NCBI RefSeq assembly: GCF_947495275.1
Contig: NZ_CANLYL010000018.1
Coordinates: 1 to 47,227 of the forward strand
From: an uncultured Roseobacter sp.
GTDB lineage: Bacteria > Pseudomonadota > Alphaproteobacteria > Rhodobacterales > Rhodobacteraceae
Length of the DNA: 47,227 nt
Direction of reading: 5' to 3'
In this document: positions 1-8,163 of the stretch, piece by piece
Position numbering within the stretch: the stretch's first letter is position 1
How the letters are laid out: each line of letters begins with the position of its first letter
Notes under the pieces: generated by a model
The model's database searches: none
Told to the model about the DNA's origin: nothing
The model's input: the letters and a program-made list of their open reading frames with translations, nothing else
Made by a program: the position numbers and the translations under genes

Positions 1-73
1 CCTGGATGAGATCAACCACGGGTTCGACCTCATGCACCAAGGCAAATCCATCAGAGCCGTCGTCGAGTTCTAG
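1..73 (+). CDS. S-(hydroxymethyl)glutathione dehydrogenase, C-terminal end (partial)
   Basis: Only the last 23 codons are present, in the frame starting at base 2 and ending with TAG at 71-73. The peptide contains INHGFDLMHQGKSIRAVV, which matches the C-terminus of class III (glutathione-dependent) alcohol/formaldehyde dehydrogenases (AdhC/AdhI/FlhA). The enzyme oxidises S-hydroxymethylglutathione, formed from formaldehyde and glutathione, to S-formylglutathione with NAD+. The next gene, seven bases downstream, encodes the enzyme that hydrolyses that product. The identity is a family inference from a short tail, strengthened by this context. Confidence 0.8.
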   Translation, partial: LDEINHGFDLMHQGKSIRAVVEF

Positions 74-80
74 GGGGAGC

Positions 81-905
81 ATGGAAATACTATCGGAAAA
101 CCGAAGCTTCGGCGGCAGCCAGAAAGTCTTCAAGCATCCTTCAAATACATGTGGGTGCGAAATGACCTTTGCCGCGTATCTTCCGCCGCAGGCAGAAGAC
201 GGGCCGGTACCTGTTCTGTGGTATCTTTCAGGTCTGACCTGCACTCATGAAAATGCCATGGTCAAGGGTGGTTTTCAGGAACATGCCGCGCGCCATGGGC
301 TTGCGGTGATTTTCCCGGATACCTCCCCGCGTGGTGACAATGTAAGCGATGATGAAGCTTATGATTTGGGACAGGGGGCAGGTTTTTACGTTAACGCGAC
401 CCGCGATCCGTGGAAGCCGCATTTTCGGATGTACGACTATATCGTGAATGAACTTCGCAGCCTGGTGATCGAAAATCTGCCGGTTCAGGACCGACACGGT
501 ATCACGGGCCATTCGATGGGCGGGCATGGGGCGATGACCATCGCGATCCGCAACGCTGATCTGTTCCAATCTTTGTCCGCCTTTGCGCCGATCGCGCATC
601 CGACCCAATCGGACTGGGGACGCAAGCAGCTTAGTGCCTATCTGGGGGATGACGAGTCGACCTGGGCCGAGCATGATGCAACGCTTTTGCTCGAAGAGCA
701 TGGCTGGAAAGGTGACCTCCTGGTGGATCAGGGGGCAAATGATCAATTCCTTGATCTTTTGAAACCGGAAGCGCTGGCAGACATGATGGCGCGCAGACGG
801 CAGCCCGGACAGGTGCGCATGCAGAAGGGATACGACCACTCGTATTTTTTCGTAAACAGTTTTGCACGAGACCATGTGGAATGGCACTCTGCACGTCTGA
901 ACTGA
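81..905 (+). CDS. fghA: S-formylglutathione hydrolase
   Basis: A 274-residue cytoplasmic alpha/beta hydrolase of the esterase D family that hydrolyses S-formylglutathione to formate and glutathione, the second step of glutathione-dependent formaldehyde oxidation. The nucleophile elbow GHSMGGHGA puts the catalytic Ser near residue 145. The conserved YLSGLTCTHEN stretch lies near residues 48-58, the acid lies in DQGANDQF, and the catalytic His in GYDHSYFF near the C-terminus. The length is normal for the family. The reading frame is open further upstream, but ATG at 81 follows GGGGGAG and gives the canonical N-terminus, so it is the chosen start. It is seven bases after the dehydrogenase stop, so the two are probably cotranscribed and feed on formaldehyde made by the XoxF cluster. 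Confidence 0.95.
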   Translation: MEILSENRSFGGSQKVFKHPSNTCGCEMTFAAYLPPQAEDGPVPVLWYLSGLTCTHENAMVKGGFQEHAARHGLAVIFPDTSPRGDNVSDDEAYDLGQGAGFYVNATRDPWKPHFRMYDYIVNELRSLVIENLPVQDRHGITGHSMGGHGAMTIAIRNADLFQSLSAFAPIAHPTQSDWGRKQLSAYLGDDESTWAEHDATLLLEEHGWKGDLLVDQGANDQFLDLLKPEALADMMARRRQPGQVRMQKGYDHSYFFVNSFARDHVEWHSARLN

Positions 906-924
906 CGTAAATTGAGAAAGGTAT

Positions 925-1329
925 ATGATGTTGAATAAGGTACTTGCCGCAGGATGTCTGATCGCGCTTCCGATGATGGCCAGCGCGGATGGGCATATCA
1001 CTGGCGACGCCGAAAAAGGTGAAAAGGTTTTTCGCAAGTGCAAGGCCTGCCATGCTGTTGGTGAAGGCGCTGAAAACAAGGTGGGACCGGCGCTGAATGG
1101 CGTTGTGGACCGTGCTATCGCATCGGGTGCCGACTTTAACTATTCGGATGTGCTGGTGGGTCTGGGGGCCGAGGGGAAAACCTGGACGCCTGAAGAACTG
1201 GCAGCGTTTCTTGAAAAGCCGCGCAACTATGCGAAAGGCACCAAGATGTCTTTTGCCGGTTTGCGCAAGGAAGACGACCGAATGAACGTAATCGCGTATC
1301 TGGCGACCTTCGCGGGTGAAGGATCGTAG
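925..1329 (+). CDS. Periplasmic class I cytochrome c, isocytochrome c2-like
   Basis: A 134-residue exported cytochrome. A signal peptide of about 21 residues precedes the mature domain, the haem-binding CKACH is at residues 39-43, and a probable Met ligand lies in GTKMSFAG. The fold resembles cytochrome c2 and short isocytochromes. In Rhodobacter and Paracoccus a cytochrome gene (cycI or cycB) sits between the formaldehyde dehydrogenase gene and xoxF, as here, so this is probably the positional equivalent carrying electrons from the periplasmic dehydrogenase system to the respiratory chain. The start has tandem ATGs (925 and 928) after GAGAAAGG. Whether it or the four-cysteine cytochrome at 3331 is the direct XoxF acceptor cannot be decided from sequence. 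Confidence 0.88.
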   Translation: MMLNKVLAAGCLIALPMMASADGHITGDAEKGEKVFRKCKACHAVGEGAENKVGPALNGVVDRAIASGADFNYSDVLVGLGAEGKTWTPEELAAFLEKPRNYAKGTKMSFAGLRKEDDRMNVIAYLATFAGEGS

Positions 1330-1389
1330 ACCAAGTTTTCCGACGGATCGGGAGGAGAGCCTGACCCCGGCGGGAAAGACCTGACGTAA

Positions 1390-1406
1390 AGCCCCGATGT
1401 GGGGCT
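1390..1406 (+). promoter_or_regulatory. Small hairpin between the cytochrome gene and xoxF
   Basis: AGCCCC (1390-1395) and GGGGCT (1401-1406) form a perfect 6-bp stem with a 5-base loop in the 126-bp leader of xoxF. No T-tract follows, so it is more likely a processing or stabilising structure than a terminator. No clear promoter could be assigned in this leader. Confidence 0.35.
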
Positions 1407-1455
1407 GGATGTCACTACCGCGGCAATTCCGCCGCATACTAGGGAGGCACTTATA

Positions 1456-3255
1456 ATGAAAAAGCTAATGCTTTTGACCTCCGGGATCGCCCTTTGCGCA
1501 GGGCTTGCCTACGCAAATGACGATCTCGTATCCCAGATGGCCGACTCAAAACAATGGGCGATCCAGACGGGTGATTACAAAAACCAGCGCTACTCTGAGC
1601 TCAATCAGATCAATGCGGAAAACGTGGGCGACCTGCAGGTGGCCTGGACATTTTCCACAGGCGTTCTGCGCGGCCATGAAGGGTCACCGCTGGTCGTCAA
1701 TGATGTGATGTACGTGCATACGCCGTTTCCAAATATTGTCTACGCGCTTGATCTGAAGAACGAAGGCAAGATCATCTGGAAGTACGAGCCAAAGCAGGAC
1801 CCGGATGTTATCCCGGTCATGTGCTGTGACACGGTAAACCGTGGTGTCGCTTATGCGGAAGGCAAGATCTTCCTGCATCAGGCTGATACGAAAATCGTGG
1901 CGCTGGACGCGGCTTCCGGAGATGTGATCTGGGAAGCCCAGAACGGCGATGCGGCGATCGGCGAGACCAATACAGCGACGGTTCTGCCGGTCAAGGACAA
2001 GATCATTGTCGGTATCTCTGGTGGTGAATTTGGTGTCCGTGGATCCGTCACGGCCTACAACATCAACACCGGCGAGCGGGAATGGCGCGCCTATTCCATG
2101 GGTCCGGACAGCGATATCCTGGTGAATCCTGAAACGACCACTCATCTGGGCACACCCGTTGGCGAAAATTCCGGTACGAACACCTGGGAAGGTGATCAAT
2201 GGATGATCGGTGGCGGCACCACATGGGGCTGGTATTCGGCAGACATGGAAGAAAACCTTGTCTACTACGGCACGGGCAACCCTTCCACATGGAACCCTGC
2301 CCAGCGTCCGGGTGACAACCGTTGGTCCATGACCATCATGGCGCGCGACATCGATACCGGTGAAGCCAAGTGGTTCTACCAGATGACCCCGCACGATGAG
2401 TGGGATTATGACGGCATCAATGAAATGATCCTCACGGAGCAGGAAATTGATGGAGAGCAGCGCAAGCTTCTCACGCACTTTGACCGCAACGGTCTGGGTT
2501 ACACAATGGATCGTGTCACCGGCGAACTTCTGGTCGCTGAGAAATTTGACCCGGTCGTGAACTGGACCACTGGCGTGGACATGGATCCTGCGTCCGACAC
2601 CTATGGTCGCCCGGCGGTTGTGGCTCAGTACTCCACAGAGCAGAACGGCGAAGACGTGAACTCCACCGGCATCTGCCCGGCGGCTCTTGGGACCAAGGAC
2701 CAGCAGCCAGCGGCCTATTCGCCGAAAACGGAAATGTTCTACGTGCCGACAAACCACGTCTGCATGGACTATGAACCGTTCCGCGTGTCCTACACGGCCG
2801 GTCAGCCATATGTAGGGGCGACGCTTGCGATGTATCCTGCGCCTGACAGCCACGGTGGTATGGGTAACTTCATTGCCTGGGATAACGTCGCTGGTGAAAT
2901 CAAGTGGTCGATCCCAGAGAAGTTCTCTGTTTGGTCAGGCGCACTTGCAACTGCTGGCGATGTCGTCTTCTACGGCACGCTCGAAGGCCATCTGAAAGCC
3001 GTGCACTCCGAGACGGGTGAAGAGCTTTACCGCTTCAAGACACCATCCGGTATCATCGGTAACGTGATGACCTACGAATCCGACGGCAAACAGTATGTTG
3101 GCATCCTGTCGGGTGTTGGCGGCTGGGCTGGCATCGGCCTTGCGGCTGGTCTGACCAACCCCAACGACGGTCTGGGCGCTGTGGGCGGTTACGCTGCACT
3201 TAGCGACTATACGGCACTGGGCGGTCAACTGACCGTATTCGCTCTGCCAAACTGA
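1456..3255 (+). CDS. xoxF: Lanthanide-dependent PQQ methanol dehydrogenase XoxF
   Basis: A 599-residue periplasmic quinoprotein with an N-terminal signal peptide (about residues 1-20) and an eight-bladed propeller with repeated tryptophan-docking motifs. It oxidises methanol and probably other alcohols using PQQ and a lanthanide ion. HDEWDYDG (313-320) has the catalytic Asp317 and, two residues on, Asp319. This extra Asp is the signature of lanthanide-dependent enzymes; calcium-dependent MxaF has Ala there. The vicinal cysteines 123-124 (VMCCD) form the active-site disulfide ring of the family. The length is typical. ATG at 1456 is chosen because GGGAGG precedes it and a signal peptide follows; an in-frame upstream codon at 1399 would spoil the signal peptide. 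Cytochrome and xoxJ genes follow on the same strand. Confidence 0.97.
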   Translation: MKKLMLLTSGIALCAGLAYANDDLVSQMADSKQWAIQTGDYKNQRYSELNQINAENVGDLQVAWTFSTGVLRGHEGSPLVVNDVMYVHTPFPNIVYALDLKNEGKIIWKYEPKQDPDVIPVMCCDTVNRGVAYAEGKIFLHQADTKIVALDAASGDVIWEAQNGDAAIGETNTATVLPVKDKIIVGISGGEFGVRGSVTAYNINTGEREWRAYSMGPDSDILVNPETTTHLGTPVGENSGTNTWEGDQWMIGGGTTWGWYSADMEENLVYYGTGNPSTWNPAQRPGDNRWSMTIMARDIDTGEAKWFYQMTPHDEWDYDGINEMILTEQEIDGEQRKLLTHFDRNGLGYTMDRVTGELLVAEKFDPVVNWTTGVDMDPASDTYGRPAVVAQYSTEQNGEDVNSTGICPAALGTKDQQPAAYSPKTEMFYVPTNHVCMDYEPFRVSYTAGQPYVGATLAMYPAPDSHGGMGNFIAWDNVAGEIKWSIPEKFSVWSGALATAGDVVFYGTLEGHLKAVHSETGEELYRFKTPSGIIGNVMTYESDGKQYVGILSGVGGWAGIGLAAGLTNPNDGLGAVGGYAALSDYTALGGQLTVFALPN

Positions 3256-3279
3256 TCGGCGGTTGCTTTGAACACTGAG

Positions 3280-3305
3280 CGGCGCGGCCTGTTTTGGTCG
3301 CGCCG
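3280..3305 (+). promoter_or_regulatory. Strong intergenic hairpin between xoxF and xoxG
   Basis: The arms at 3280-3289 and 3296-3305 can form a 10-bp stem with a single G-U pair and the loop TGTTTT. It lies 25 bases after the xoxF stop and 25 bases before the next start. No T-run follows, so read-through is expected. The most economical reading is an mRNA-stabilising or processing structure that lets xoxF be expressed above the downstream genes. Confidence 0.55.
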
Positions 3306-3330
3306 ATCCAACAATGAACGGGTGAGATTG

Positions 3331-3846
3331 ATGAAAACGACAGGAAGCATTATTGCTGCGTGCCTATGCGTGGGAATGCCCCTTCTGGCAACGGCGGATG
3401 AGGTGGACAACCTGACAGCCGCCTATTCCGAAGATGGCAAATACTATACCGAAGACGATGTGCCGACCTACAGCGTGGACGAAGACGGCACCGTCGACTG
3501 GCCAACATATTCCGGGTTCCGCAGATACCATTCGGAGTGCCATGTGTGCCATGGACCCGAAGGCGAAGGATCGACCTATGCCCCGGCCCTCAAGGTTTCG
3601 GCCATTGACATGGATTACTATGATTTCGTGGATGTTGTGACCAACGGTCGCAAGCGCGTAGGGGCTGCTGAAAACTCGGTGATGCCCGGTTTTGGCGAGA
3701 ACCCCAATGTGATGTGTTATCTTGATGACATATATGTCTATCTCAAAGCGCGCGGTGCGGATGTGGTGCCACGGGGCCGTCCGGGCAAGAAACAGCCCAA
3801 GAACGAAATCATTCGCGAGGATGAAAATGCCTGTCTGGGCACATAA
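3331..3846 (+). CDS. xoxG: Methanol-metabolism c-type cytochrome with four cysteines (XoxG-like)
   Basis: A 171-residue exported cytochrome with a signal peptide to about residue 22, then an acidic N-terminal arm. The haem site CHVCH is at 70-74 and the probable axial Met118 is in SVMPGFG. Two further cysteines, 129 (MCYLDD) and 168 (near the C-terminus), match the family described as a c-type cytochrome related to methanol metabolism with four conserved cysteines. In methylotrophs the cytochrome encoded beside xoxF (XoxG, cytochrome cL-like) accepts electrons from XoxF, and that role is inferred here. ATG at 3331 follows GGTGAG and opens a clear signal peptide. The 3' end overlaps xoxJ by 20 bases. 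Confidence 0.85.
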   Translation: MKTTGSIIAACLCVGMPLLATADEVDNLTAAYSEDGKYYTEDDVPTYSVDEDGTVDWPTYSGFRRYHSECHVCHGPEGEGSTYAPALKVSAIDMDYYDFVDVVTNGRKRVGAAENSVMPGFGENPNVMCYLDDIYVYLKARGADVVPRGRPGKKQPKNEIIREDENACLGT

Positions 3847-4672
3847 AACACGGCGCTACCTTGCGGCGTTACTCCTGAGTTTCTCCCTTGCGGGGTCTGT
3901 TGGGGCGCAAACCTCTGACCTGGTGTCAAACAGTGCTTTGCGTGTCTGTGCAGACCCCGCCAACTTTCCGATGTCGTCCGAAGACGAGACCGGTTTTGAG
4001 AACAAGCTGGCAGAATTCATTGGATCCAAACTGGAGCTTCCGGTCGAATACACGTGGTATCCGATGGCGACGGGGTTCATTCGGAACACGCTGAAAGCCA
4101 AGAAGTGCGATCTGGTCATTGGGTATGCCCAAGGCCATGAACTGGTTTTGAACACCAATCACTATTTTACATCCGTCTACACGTTGATCGTCCCTAAGGA
4201 GGGTGATCTGGCCGCTGCTCAATCCCTTTCGGACCCTGTGCTGAAAGGCAAGCGCATCGGGATCATCGCAGGAACGCCGCCCTCGGCGCATCTGGCGCGC
4301 AATGGTCTGATTGCGCGGGCGAAGGCGTATAATCTGGTTGTCGATCGCCGACATGAAAGCCCTGCCGTTGATATGCTTGACGATCTTGCTGCGGGTGACA
4401 TTGATGCGGCCATTCTGTGGGGACCATTGGGGGCGCCGCTGGTGAAAACTGACTATCCTGATCTGAAGGTGGTGCCGCTGATCCGGGAAGAGCTTCCGCC
4501 CCGGCTGTTTTTCCGCATCACCATGGGGGTGCGGCAGGGAGAGAAGGTCTGGCAGCGCAAGCTGAACTCCCTGATCCGGCGCAATCAGGATGACATCAAT
4601 GCGCTTCTGTCGGACGCAGGGGTGCCCCTTGCCAGCGATTTGGGTACCGAAATGCTGGAGATTTCTAATTGA
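3827..4672 (+). CDS. xoxJ: XoxJ, quinoprotein-associated periplasmic binding protein
   Basis: About 281 residues with a signal peptide ending near VGAQ and a bilobed substrate-binding-protein fold (LRVCADPANFPMSS at the start of lobe 1, GKRIGIIAGTPPS in the hinge region). This is the XoxJ/MxaJ family of quinoprotein-dehydrogenase-associated binding proteins, thought to help mature or activate the dehydrogenase; no transporter partner is needed. GAGG at 3817-3820 abuts ATG 3821 but is six bases from ATG 3827, so 3827 is the better start. The gene overlaps the cytochrome gene upstream, and its TGA overlaps the TTG start of the next gene, which implies translational coupling. Confidence 0.9.
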   Translation: MPVWAHKTRRYLAALLLSFSLAGSVGAQTSDLVSNSALRVCADPANFPMSSEDETGFENKLAEFIGSKLELPVEYTWYPMATGFIRNTLKAKKCDLVIGYAQGHELVLNTNHYFTSVYTLIVPKEGDLAAAQSLSDPVLKGKRIGIIAGTPPSAHLARNGLIARAKAYNLVVDRRHESPAVDMLDDLAAGDIDAAILWGPLGAPLVKTDYPDLKVVPLIREELPPRLFFRITMGVRQGEKVWQRKLNSLIRRNQDDINALLSDAGVPLASDLGTEMLEISN

Positions 4673-5223
4673 TCCGTCTTCTCGCAGCGGCGTTTGTGCT
4701 GCTGCCATTGAGCGTTCCTGCCCAGACGGTGCCGGAACCTGAAGAATACCGCATGGACCATTACCGCGATCCCGTGCCGGGGTCGTTGACCGGTGGGACG
4801 GTGATTGGACCAGAAGAGGCCCACGAACTATGGGTTGCAGGGACAGCCGGGTTTATCGACGTCTTGCCGCAACCTCCCAAACCAGCCAATCTGCCGGAAG
4901 GCACCATCTGGCGCGATAAACCGAGACATACCATTCCGGGAGCGATCTGGTTGCCCAACGTTGGCTACGGGGCGATTGCCGATGTGACCGCTGCCTATTT
5001 TCGCGAGGGGCTGGAAAAAGCGACGGGAGACGATATTGACCACCCGCTTGTTATCTTCTGTCTTGAAGATTGCTGGATGAGCTGGAACGCGGCCAAACGC
5101 GCGATTGAATGGGGATATACGTCGGTTTACTGGCTGCCCGAAGGCACTGATGGCTGGCAGCTCTGGGATTATCCGCTTGAGAAAGTCGAACCGGAAGCCG
5201 GACAGCCACAAGCCGGAAACTGA
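4669..5223 (+). CDS. PQQ-associated rhodanese-like protein with Cys-x3-Cys-Trp motif
   Basis: A 184-residue exported protein: signal peptide to about residue 19, then a rhodanese-like domain. CLEDCWMSWNAAKR (131-144) matches the family of PQQ-dependent-catabolism CXXCW-motif proteins, although the spacing actually seen here is three residues between the cysteines. Its exact function is unknown; a redox or sulfur-transfer role in the periplasm is an inference. Translation most likely begins at TTG 4669, which overlaps the xoxJ stop, lies eight bases after GGAG, and is the only start that keeps the signal peptide. It is the last gene of the + strand xox operon and converges with the SoxYZ-like gene 28 bases on. 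Confidence 0.82.
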   Translation: MIRLLAAAFVLLPLSVPAQTVPEPEEYRMDHYRDPVPGSLTGGTVIGPEEAHELWVAGTAGFIDVLPQPPKPANLPEGTIWRDKPRHTIPGAIWLPNVGYGAIADVTAAYFREGLEKATGDDIDHPLVIFCLEDCWMSWNAAKRAIEWGYTSVYWLPEGTDGWQLWDYPLEKVEPEAGQPQAGN

Positions 5224-5251
5224 ATTGCCGTTAAACCCGGTTGATCAGAAC

Positions 5252-6064
5252 TCAGAACCCGGGAAGGGTCTTGTGTTTGGTCGCGACTGTACCGCTGGTA
5301 TCGGTCATGGTGACATCCACGGTTTGTGTGCGACGTGGTACCGACAGACCCACGCGCGGATTTTCAGAGAGCGAGATTGAGCCTGTCATCTCCACAAAAC
5401 CCGCACCATCCAGATCAATGTCCACGGTTTCGACATAGCGCATTGGAATGAAGAGCAGCGAAATCTGGTCCATCTGCATGCCGGAATGCGATGGATGCGA
5501 GATATCCAGGTCCATCCGGTTCAGACGTGAGGCCAAAGAGGTCAGTTTGCCGCTTGCAATGCCCGGTGTTACGTCAGCCACCTGAATATCCATTTGGCCC
5601 AGAGAGGCCAGCGCCAGTTCAGGATCGGTACCGGGGGGGGCCGCGCAGGCCCCCTGGCCGGATGTTTTCACCATTGCTTCGGAGACAAAGACGCGGCCAT
5701 CGGTTGTTTCTGCCACCACATGCATCGGCGTCGGGCCGTTGATGCGCATTGTAATATCGAAGTAGAAACTAGGCTGTGGCCGGTCGAGCGCAAAGACGGC
5801 GGAGACAGGCATCGGATTTTCATCCAGTACCACCGTAACCTTGGCCACATTCGTGCCCGCTGGTGCAATGATCTGGGCGGCCAGATCGGTGCGCGCGTCC
5901 TCGTAGGTGCGATAGGGGGCATCGATTGCGATCACGTTTTGCCCGCTGAGCAGCGCACGTTCACCATAAAGCTGCGTTTTGATCGAGTCCCAGGCTTCTC
6001 CGGTGGCTAGTGCCGGCGAGGCACCAGCACAGGCAAAAGCGGCTGCCAGCAGGATGTGTCTCAT
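5252..6064 (-). CDS. Quinoprotein-associated fused SoxYZ-like carrier protein
   Basis: A 270-residue exported protein with a signal peptide cleaved near ALATG. The N-terminal half resembles SoxY (carrier) and the C-terminal half SoxZ. A single conserved Cys at about 140 (SGQGACAAPP) lies where SoxY proteins end in a glycine-rich Cys motif, so the fusion keeps the candidate sulfur-carrying residue in the linker. Such fused SoxYZ-like proteins are recognised companions of PQQ dehydrogenase genes, but their substrate is not established. The start overlaps the stop of the propeller gene by four bases (ATGA), making it the last gene of a four-gene minus-strand operon. Confidence 0.85.
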   Translation of the reverse strand: MRHILLAAAFACAGASPALATGEAWDSIKTQLYGERALLSGQNVIAIDAPYRTYEDARTDLAAQIIAPAGTNVAKVTVVLDENPMPVSAVFALDRPQPSFYFDITMRINGPTPMHVVAETTDGRVFVSEAMVKTSGQGACAAPPGTDPELALASLGQMDIQVADVTPGIASGKLTSLASRLNRMDLDISHPSHSGMQMDQISLLFIPMRYVETVDIDLDGAGFVEMTGSISLSENPRVGLSVPRRTQTVDVTMTDTSGTVATKHKTLPGF

Positions 6065-7002
6065 GGTTCTCCTCCCAGAACAAACTCCCCGAAGGCGCGG
6101 GGGCCATCACAGGTTTCCAGAGTCTTTAACACAGAATGGCTCTCTGCGTCGACTATCGTCAAACTGTTGTCGAACCAGTTTGCCACGATGATTTGACGAC
6201 CGTCAGAACTGGTATCAATGCCTTCGGGATAATCGCCCGTGTCGATTGTGTCGATCACAACCAAAGTCTTAAGATCAACTACGCTAAGAGTGTTTTCATA
6301 TTGATTGGTGACAAAGGCGCGTTCATTTGCGAAGGCGATCCCGTAGGGACGTTCGCCGACGGGGACAGTCGCAATCACCTTACTGTCGCCGGGGTCGATG
6401 ACTGACAGGTCGTTGCTCCCGACGTTGCCGACAAACAGCCGGCCGTCGGGGGCAAAACGCAGGCCAAACGGGCGGATACCAACAGGGACGGTGTGCAAAA
6501 GCTCAAGGGTTTCGGCGTCAAAAACGGCGACCTGATCCTCATCTCGCTCTGCGGCGGCGATGAAGTTTCCGTCGTCGGAGACAGCGAGACCGGCGGGGGC
6601 GGCACCGACGGTGAGTTCGCCTTGCAGGGCAAGAGTATCGGCTGCCAGTATCCAGATACGGGCGTTGTACCAATCCGAGACGAACAGGCGTTGCCGCGTA
6701 GCATCCAGCGCAACACCGATCGGTCCGCCATCAAGTTCAGTCATGGCAAGAACATCGCCGGTATTTGTCGCAAATCGGCGCAGGGTCTTGCTGTCGGGTG
6801 AAACCGTATAGGCGGATCCTTTGGTGAGCGCGATACCTGCAGGTTTACCCGGTACGGACCACTCCCTGACGGTCGCCCCCGAGGATAGATCATGCACAAA
6901 AAGCGCGTCGCCGTTCTGGCAAGTTACATAAGCCAGATCGCCAGCTGCGGCAGACCCGACAGCCAGCGAAAGGCCCAGAGCCAGTTTACGAACCCGGCGC
7001 AC
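6061..7002 (-). CDS. Periplasmic YVTN-type beta-propeller protein
   Basis: About 313 residues: a signal peptide (LALGLSLAVGSAAAG) and then repeated blades of roughly 40 residues with the pattern of a strand ending in a D-x-S/A turn (for example LAYVTCQNGDALFVHDL and AFVTNQYENTLSVVDL). It belongs to the YVTN/40-residue beta-propeller proteins that accompany PQQ catabolism genes; binding or scaffolding is likely but unproven. GTG at 7002 is preferred. It overlaps the end of the SRPBCC gene and gives a short basic N-terminus before the hydrophobic core, whereas the longer open frame to 7074 adds an unlikely arginine-rich leader. It is paralogous in fold to the propeller at 9362. Confidence 0.82.
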   Translation of the reverse strand: MRRVRKLALGLSLAVGSAAAGDLAYVTCQNGDALFVHDLSSGATVREWSVPGKPAGIALTKGSAYTVSPDSKTLRRFATNTGDVLAMTELDGGPIGVALDATRQRLFVSDWYNARIWILAADTLALQGELTVGAAPAGLAVSDDGNFIAAAERDEDQVAVFDAETLELLHTVPVGIRPFGLRFAPDGRLFVGNVGSNDLSVIDPGDSKVIATVPVGERPYGIAFANERAFVTNQYENTLSVVDLKTLVVIDTIDTGDYPEGIDTSSDGRQIIVANWFDNSLTIVDAESHSVLKTLETCDGPRAFGEFVLGGEP

Positions 7003-7531
7003 CAAGCTTTTCGACCAACGCGTCCAGACCGGCCTGATAGACGCCGGTGACCGCAGCAATCGCCGCGTCGTCATTCAACTCGGGCGGCGGATCGTTGTTT
7101 GGATAACCCCGGTAGAACGCACCGCGCCATTCGATCACCGCGCCGCCGCCGTCCCGGGGTTTGACTGTCAGATGCGACGAATAGTTGGTGACGGGCAGGA
7201 CTTCTACCTTCACATCCGTGATCCGGTAGGAATAGCTCATATTGTCGGGGCTGTATTTGTAGAGGATTTCGGAAATCGTCGGCCCGTCAGCACCGCCCAG
7301 TGTCAAGACACGGGTGGCGTCGATGTCATTTCCATTCTCGCCCGTCGAAGAGAAAACAGCGGGGTGCCAGGACATGTCCTGAAAATTGCCCACGACCTCC
7401 CAGACCTCCGCAGGGTCCGCAGCAACCTCAGTCGTCAACGTGACCTTCTGCCGGGTGGGTCCATGTGCCAGGGCCAGCGCGGGTATTAACCCGATTGCCA
7501 GCCCTGTCAGTAAAAGTGAACGTCTTTTCAT
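6986..7531 (-). CDS. SRPBCC-family MxaD-like periplasmic protein
   Basis: A 181-residue protein with a signal peptide (MKRRSLLLTGLAIGLIPALALA) and a START/SRPBCC-type helix-grip domain (VTLTTEVAADPAEVWEVVGNF, then a beta-sheet and a long C-terminal helix). It resembles MxaD, a periplasmic protein encoded in methanol oxidation clusters and reported to assist interaction between dehydrogenase and cytochrome. The ligand is unknown. It overlaps the preceding DUF3280-like gene by four bases and the propeller gene downstream, so all four minus-strand genes are probably one transcript. Confidence 0.82.
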   Translation of the reverse strand: MKRRSLLLTGLAIGLIPALALAHGPTRQKVTLTTEVAADPAEVWEVVGNFQDMSWHPAVFSSTGENGNDIDATRVLTLGGADGPTISEILYKYSPDNMSYSYRITDVKVEVLPVTNYSSHLTVKPRDGGGAVIEWRGAFYRGYPNNDPPPELNDDAAIAAVTGVYQAGLDALVEKLGAPGS

Positions 7532-8016
7532 TTTTTCTCCCTTACAAAGAAACGGTTTTTCAGGATGTACCGCATGCCGCGATACCAGCTCTCGTCATTG
7601 TTGCCGCGAATCTCGACCACGCCACCTTTGACCAATTCGCCCGTGTCAGCGGCGCGCAATTGCAGGTTCATCGACAGGATCAGGTTGGAGGTCTTCTGCA
7701 CTTCTCCTACCAGCGCAAAATCGGCCCCGAGCTTCGTCGCAATCCGGGTGTCGCACCCGTAGCATTTGGCCAGGTTCACATAGCGATCAATATCCTTGCG
7801 CACTGGGTCCAGTTCGAGCAGGACATAACCTTCTTGCTCAAACCGGTCCGCGACGATTTTTTCAACCGCTGCGAGGCGCTCAAGCTCCGCTGGATCCTGC
7901 CCGAGCTCGGTTGTTTGCAAAGATGTGTCCAACAAGGTCAGACCAAAAAATGCGACTTTCTCCTGTGCCTTACAGATAGCGGGCGCAAAGAGAAATATAA
8001 GCAAAAACAGGCGCAT
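7528..8016 (-). CDS. DUF3280-like exported protein
   Basis: A 162-residue protein with a signal peptide (to about KAQ at 18). The body has VAFFGLTLLDTSLQ near the N-terminus, a Cys pair in KCYGCDTRIATKLGADFALVGEV and a final strand-rich section. It fits the DUF3280/DUF2380 family found beside quinoprotein dehydrogenase genes. The fold resembles lipoproteins that bind or sense small molecules, but the function is unknown. As first gene of the operon it starts only seven bases from the palindrome at 8023-8041, so that site overlaps its ribosome-binding or promoter region. Confidence 0.75.
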   Translation of the reverse strand: MRLFLLIFLFAPAICKAQEKVAFFGLTLLDTSLQTTELGQDPAELERLAAVEKIVADRFEQEGYVLLELDPVRKDIDRYVNLAKCYGCDTRIATKLGADFALVGEVQKTSNLILSMNLQLRAADTGELVKGGVVEIRGNNDESWYRGMRYILKNRFFVREKK

Positions 8017-8022
8017 GGGTCC

Positions 8023-8041
8023 ATTCTTAAAAAATAAGAAT
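8023..8041. promoter_or_regulatory. Perfect palindrome, candidate operator (site 1)
   Basis: ATTCTTA, five A's, then TAAGAAT: a perfect 7-bp inverted repeat in the 147-bp divergent region between the DUF3280-like gene and the ABC binding-protein gene. A 17-of-19 match occurs upstream of pqqA (16651-16669) and reads the same way relative to pqqA as this site does relative to the gene at 8164. Shared position and orientation point to a common regulator. Confidence 0.6.
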
Positions 8042-8163
8042 CGCGGTTCATCGTGTGGGTGTTAGGCTGCTCACCACAACCCGGCCAAAAGTATCGGTTC
8101 TATTTCCGAGCTTGACCGAGGATAAGATTTCGATCTGCAGTATAGCAGACGGGGGAGGATAAA

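Noticed and set aside
228..1437. Long minus-strand open frames opposite fghA and the cytochrome gene
   Set aside because: They are antisense shadows of genes with clear family motifs and have no RBS or recognisable domain.
1684..2853. 389-codon minus-strand open frame opposite xoxF
   Set aside because: It is a shadow of xoxF; the xoxF motifs and signal peptide decide the strand.
1456..3255. Calcium-dependent MxaF or an ethanol dehydrogenase
   Set aside because: The extra Asp in HDEWDYDG and the xoxG/xoxJ neighbours identify XoxF.
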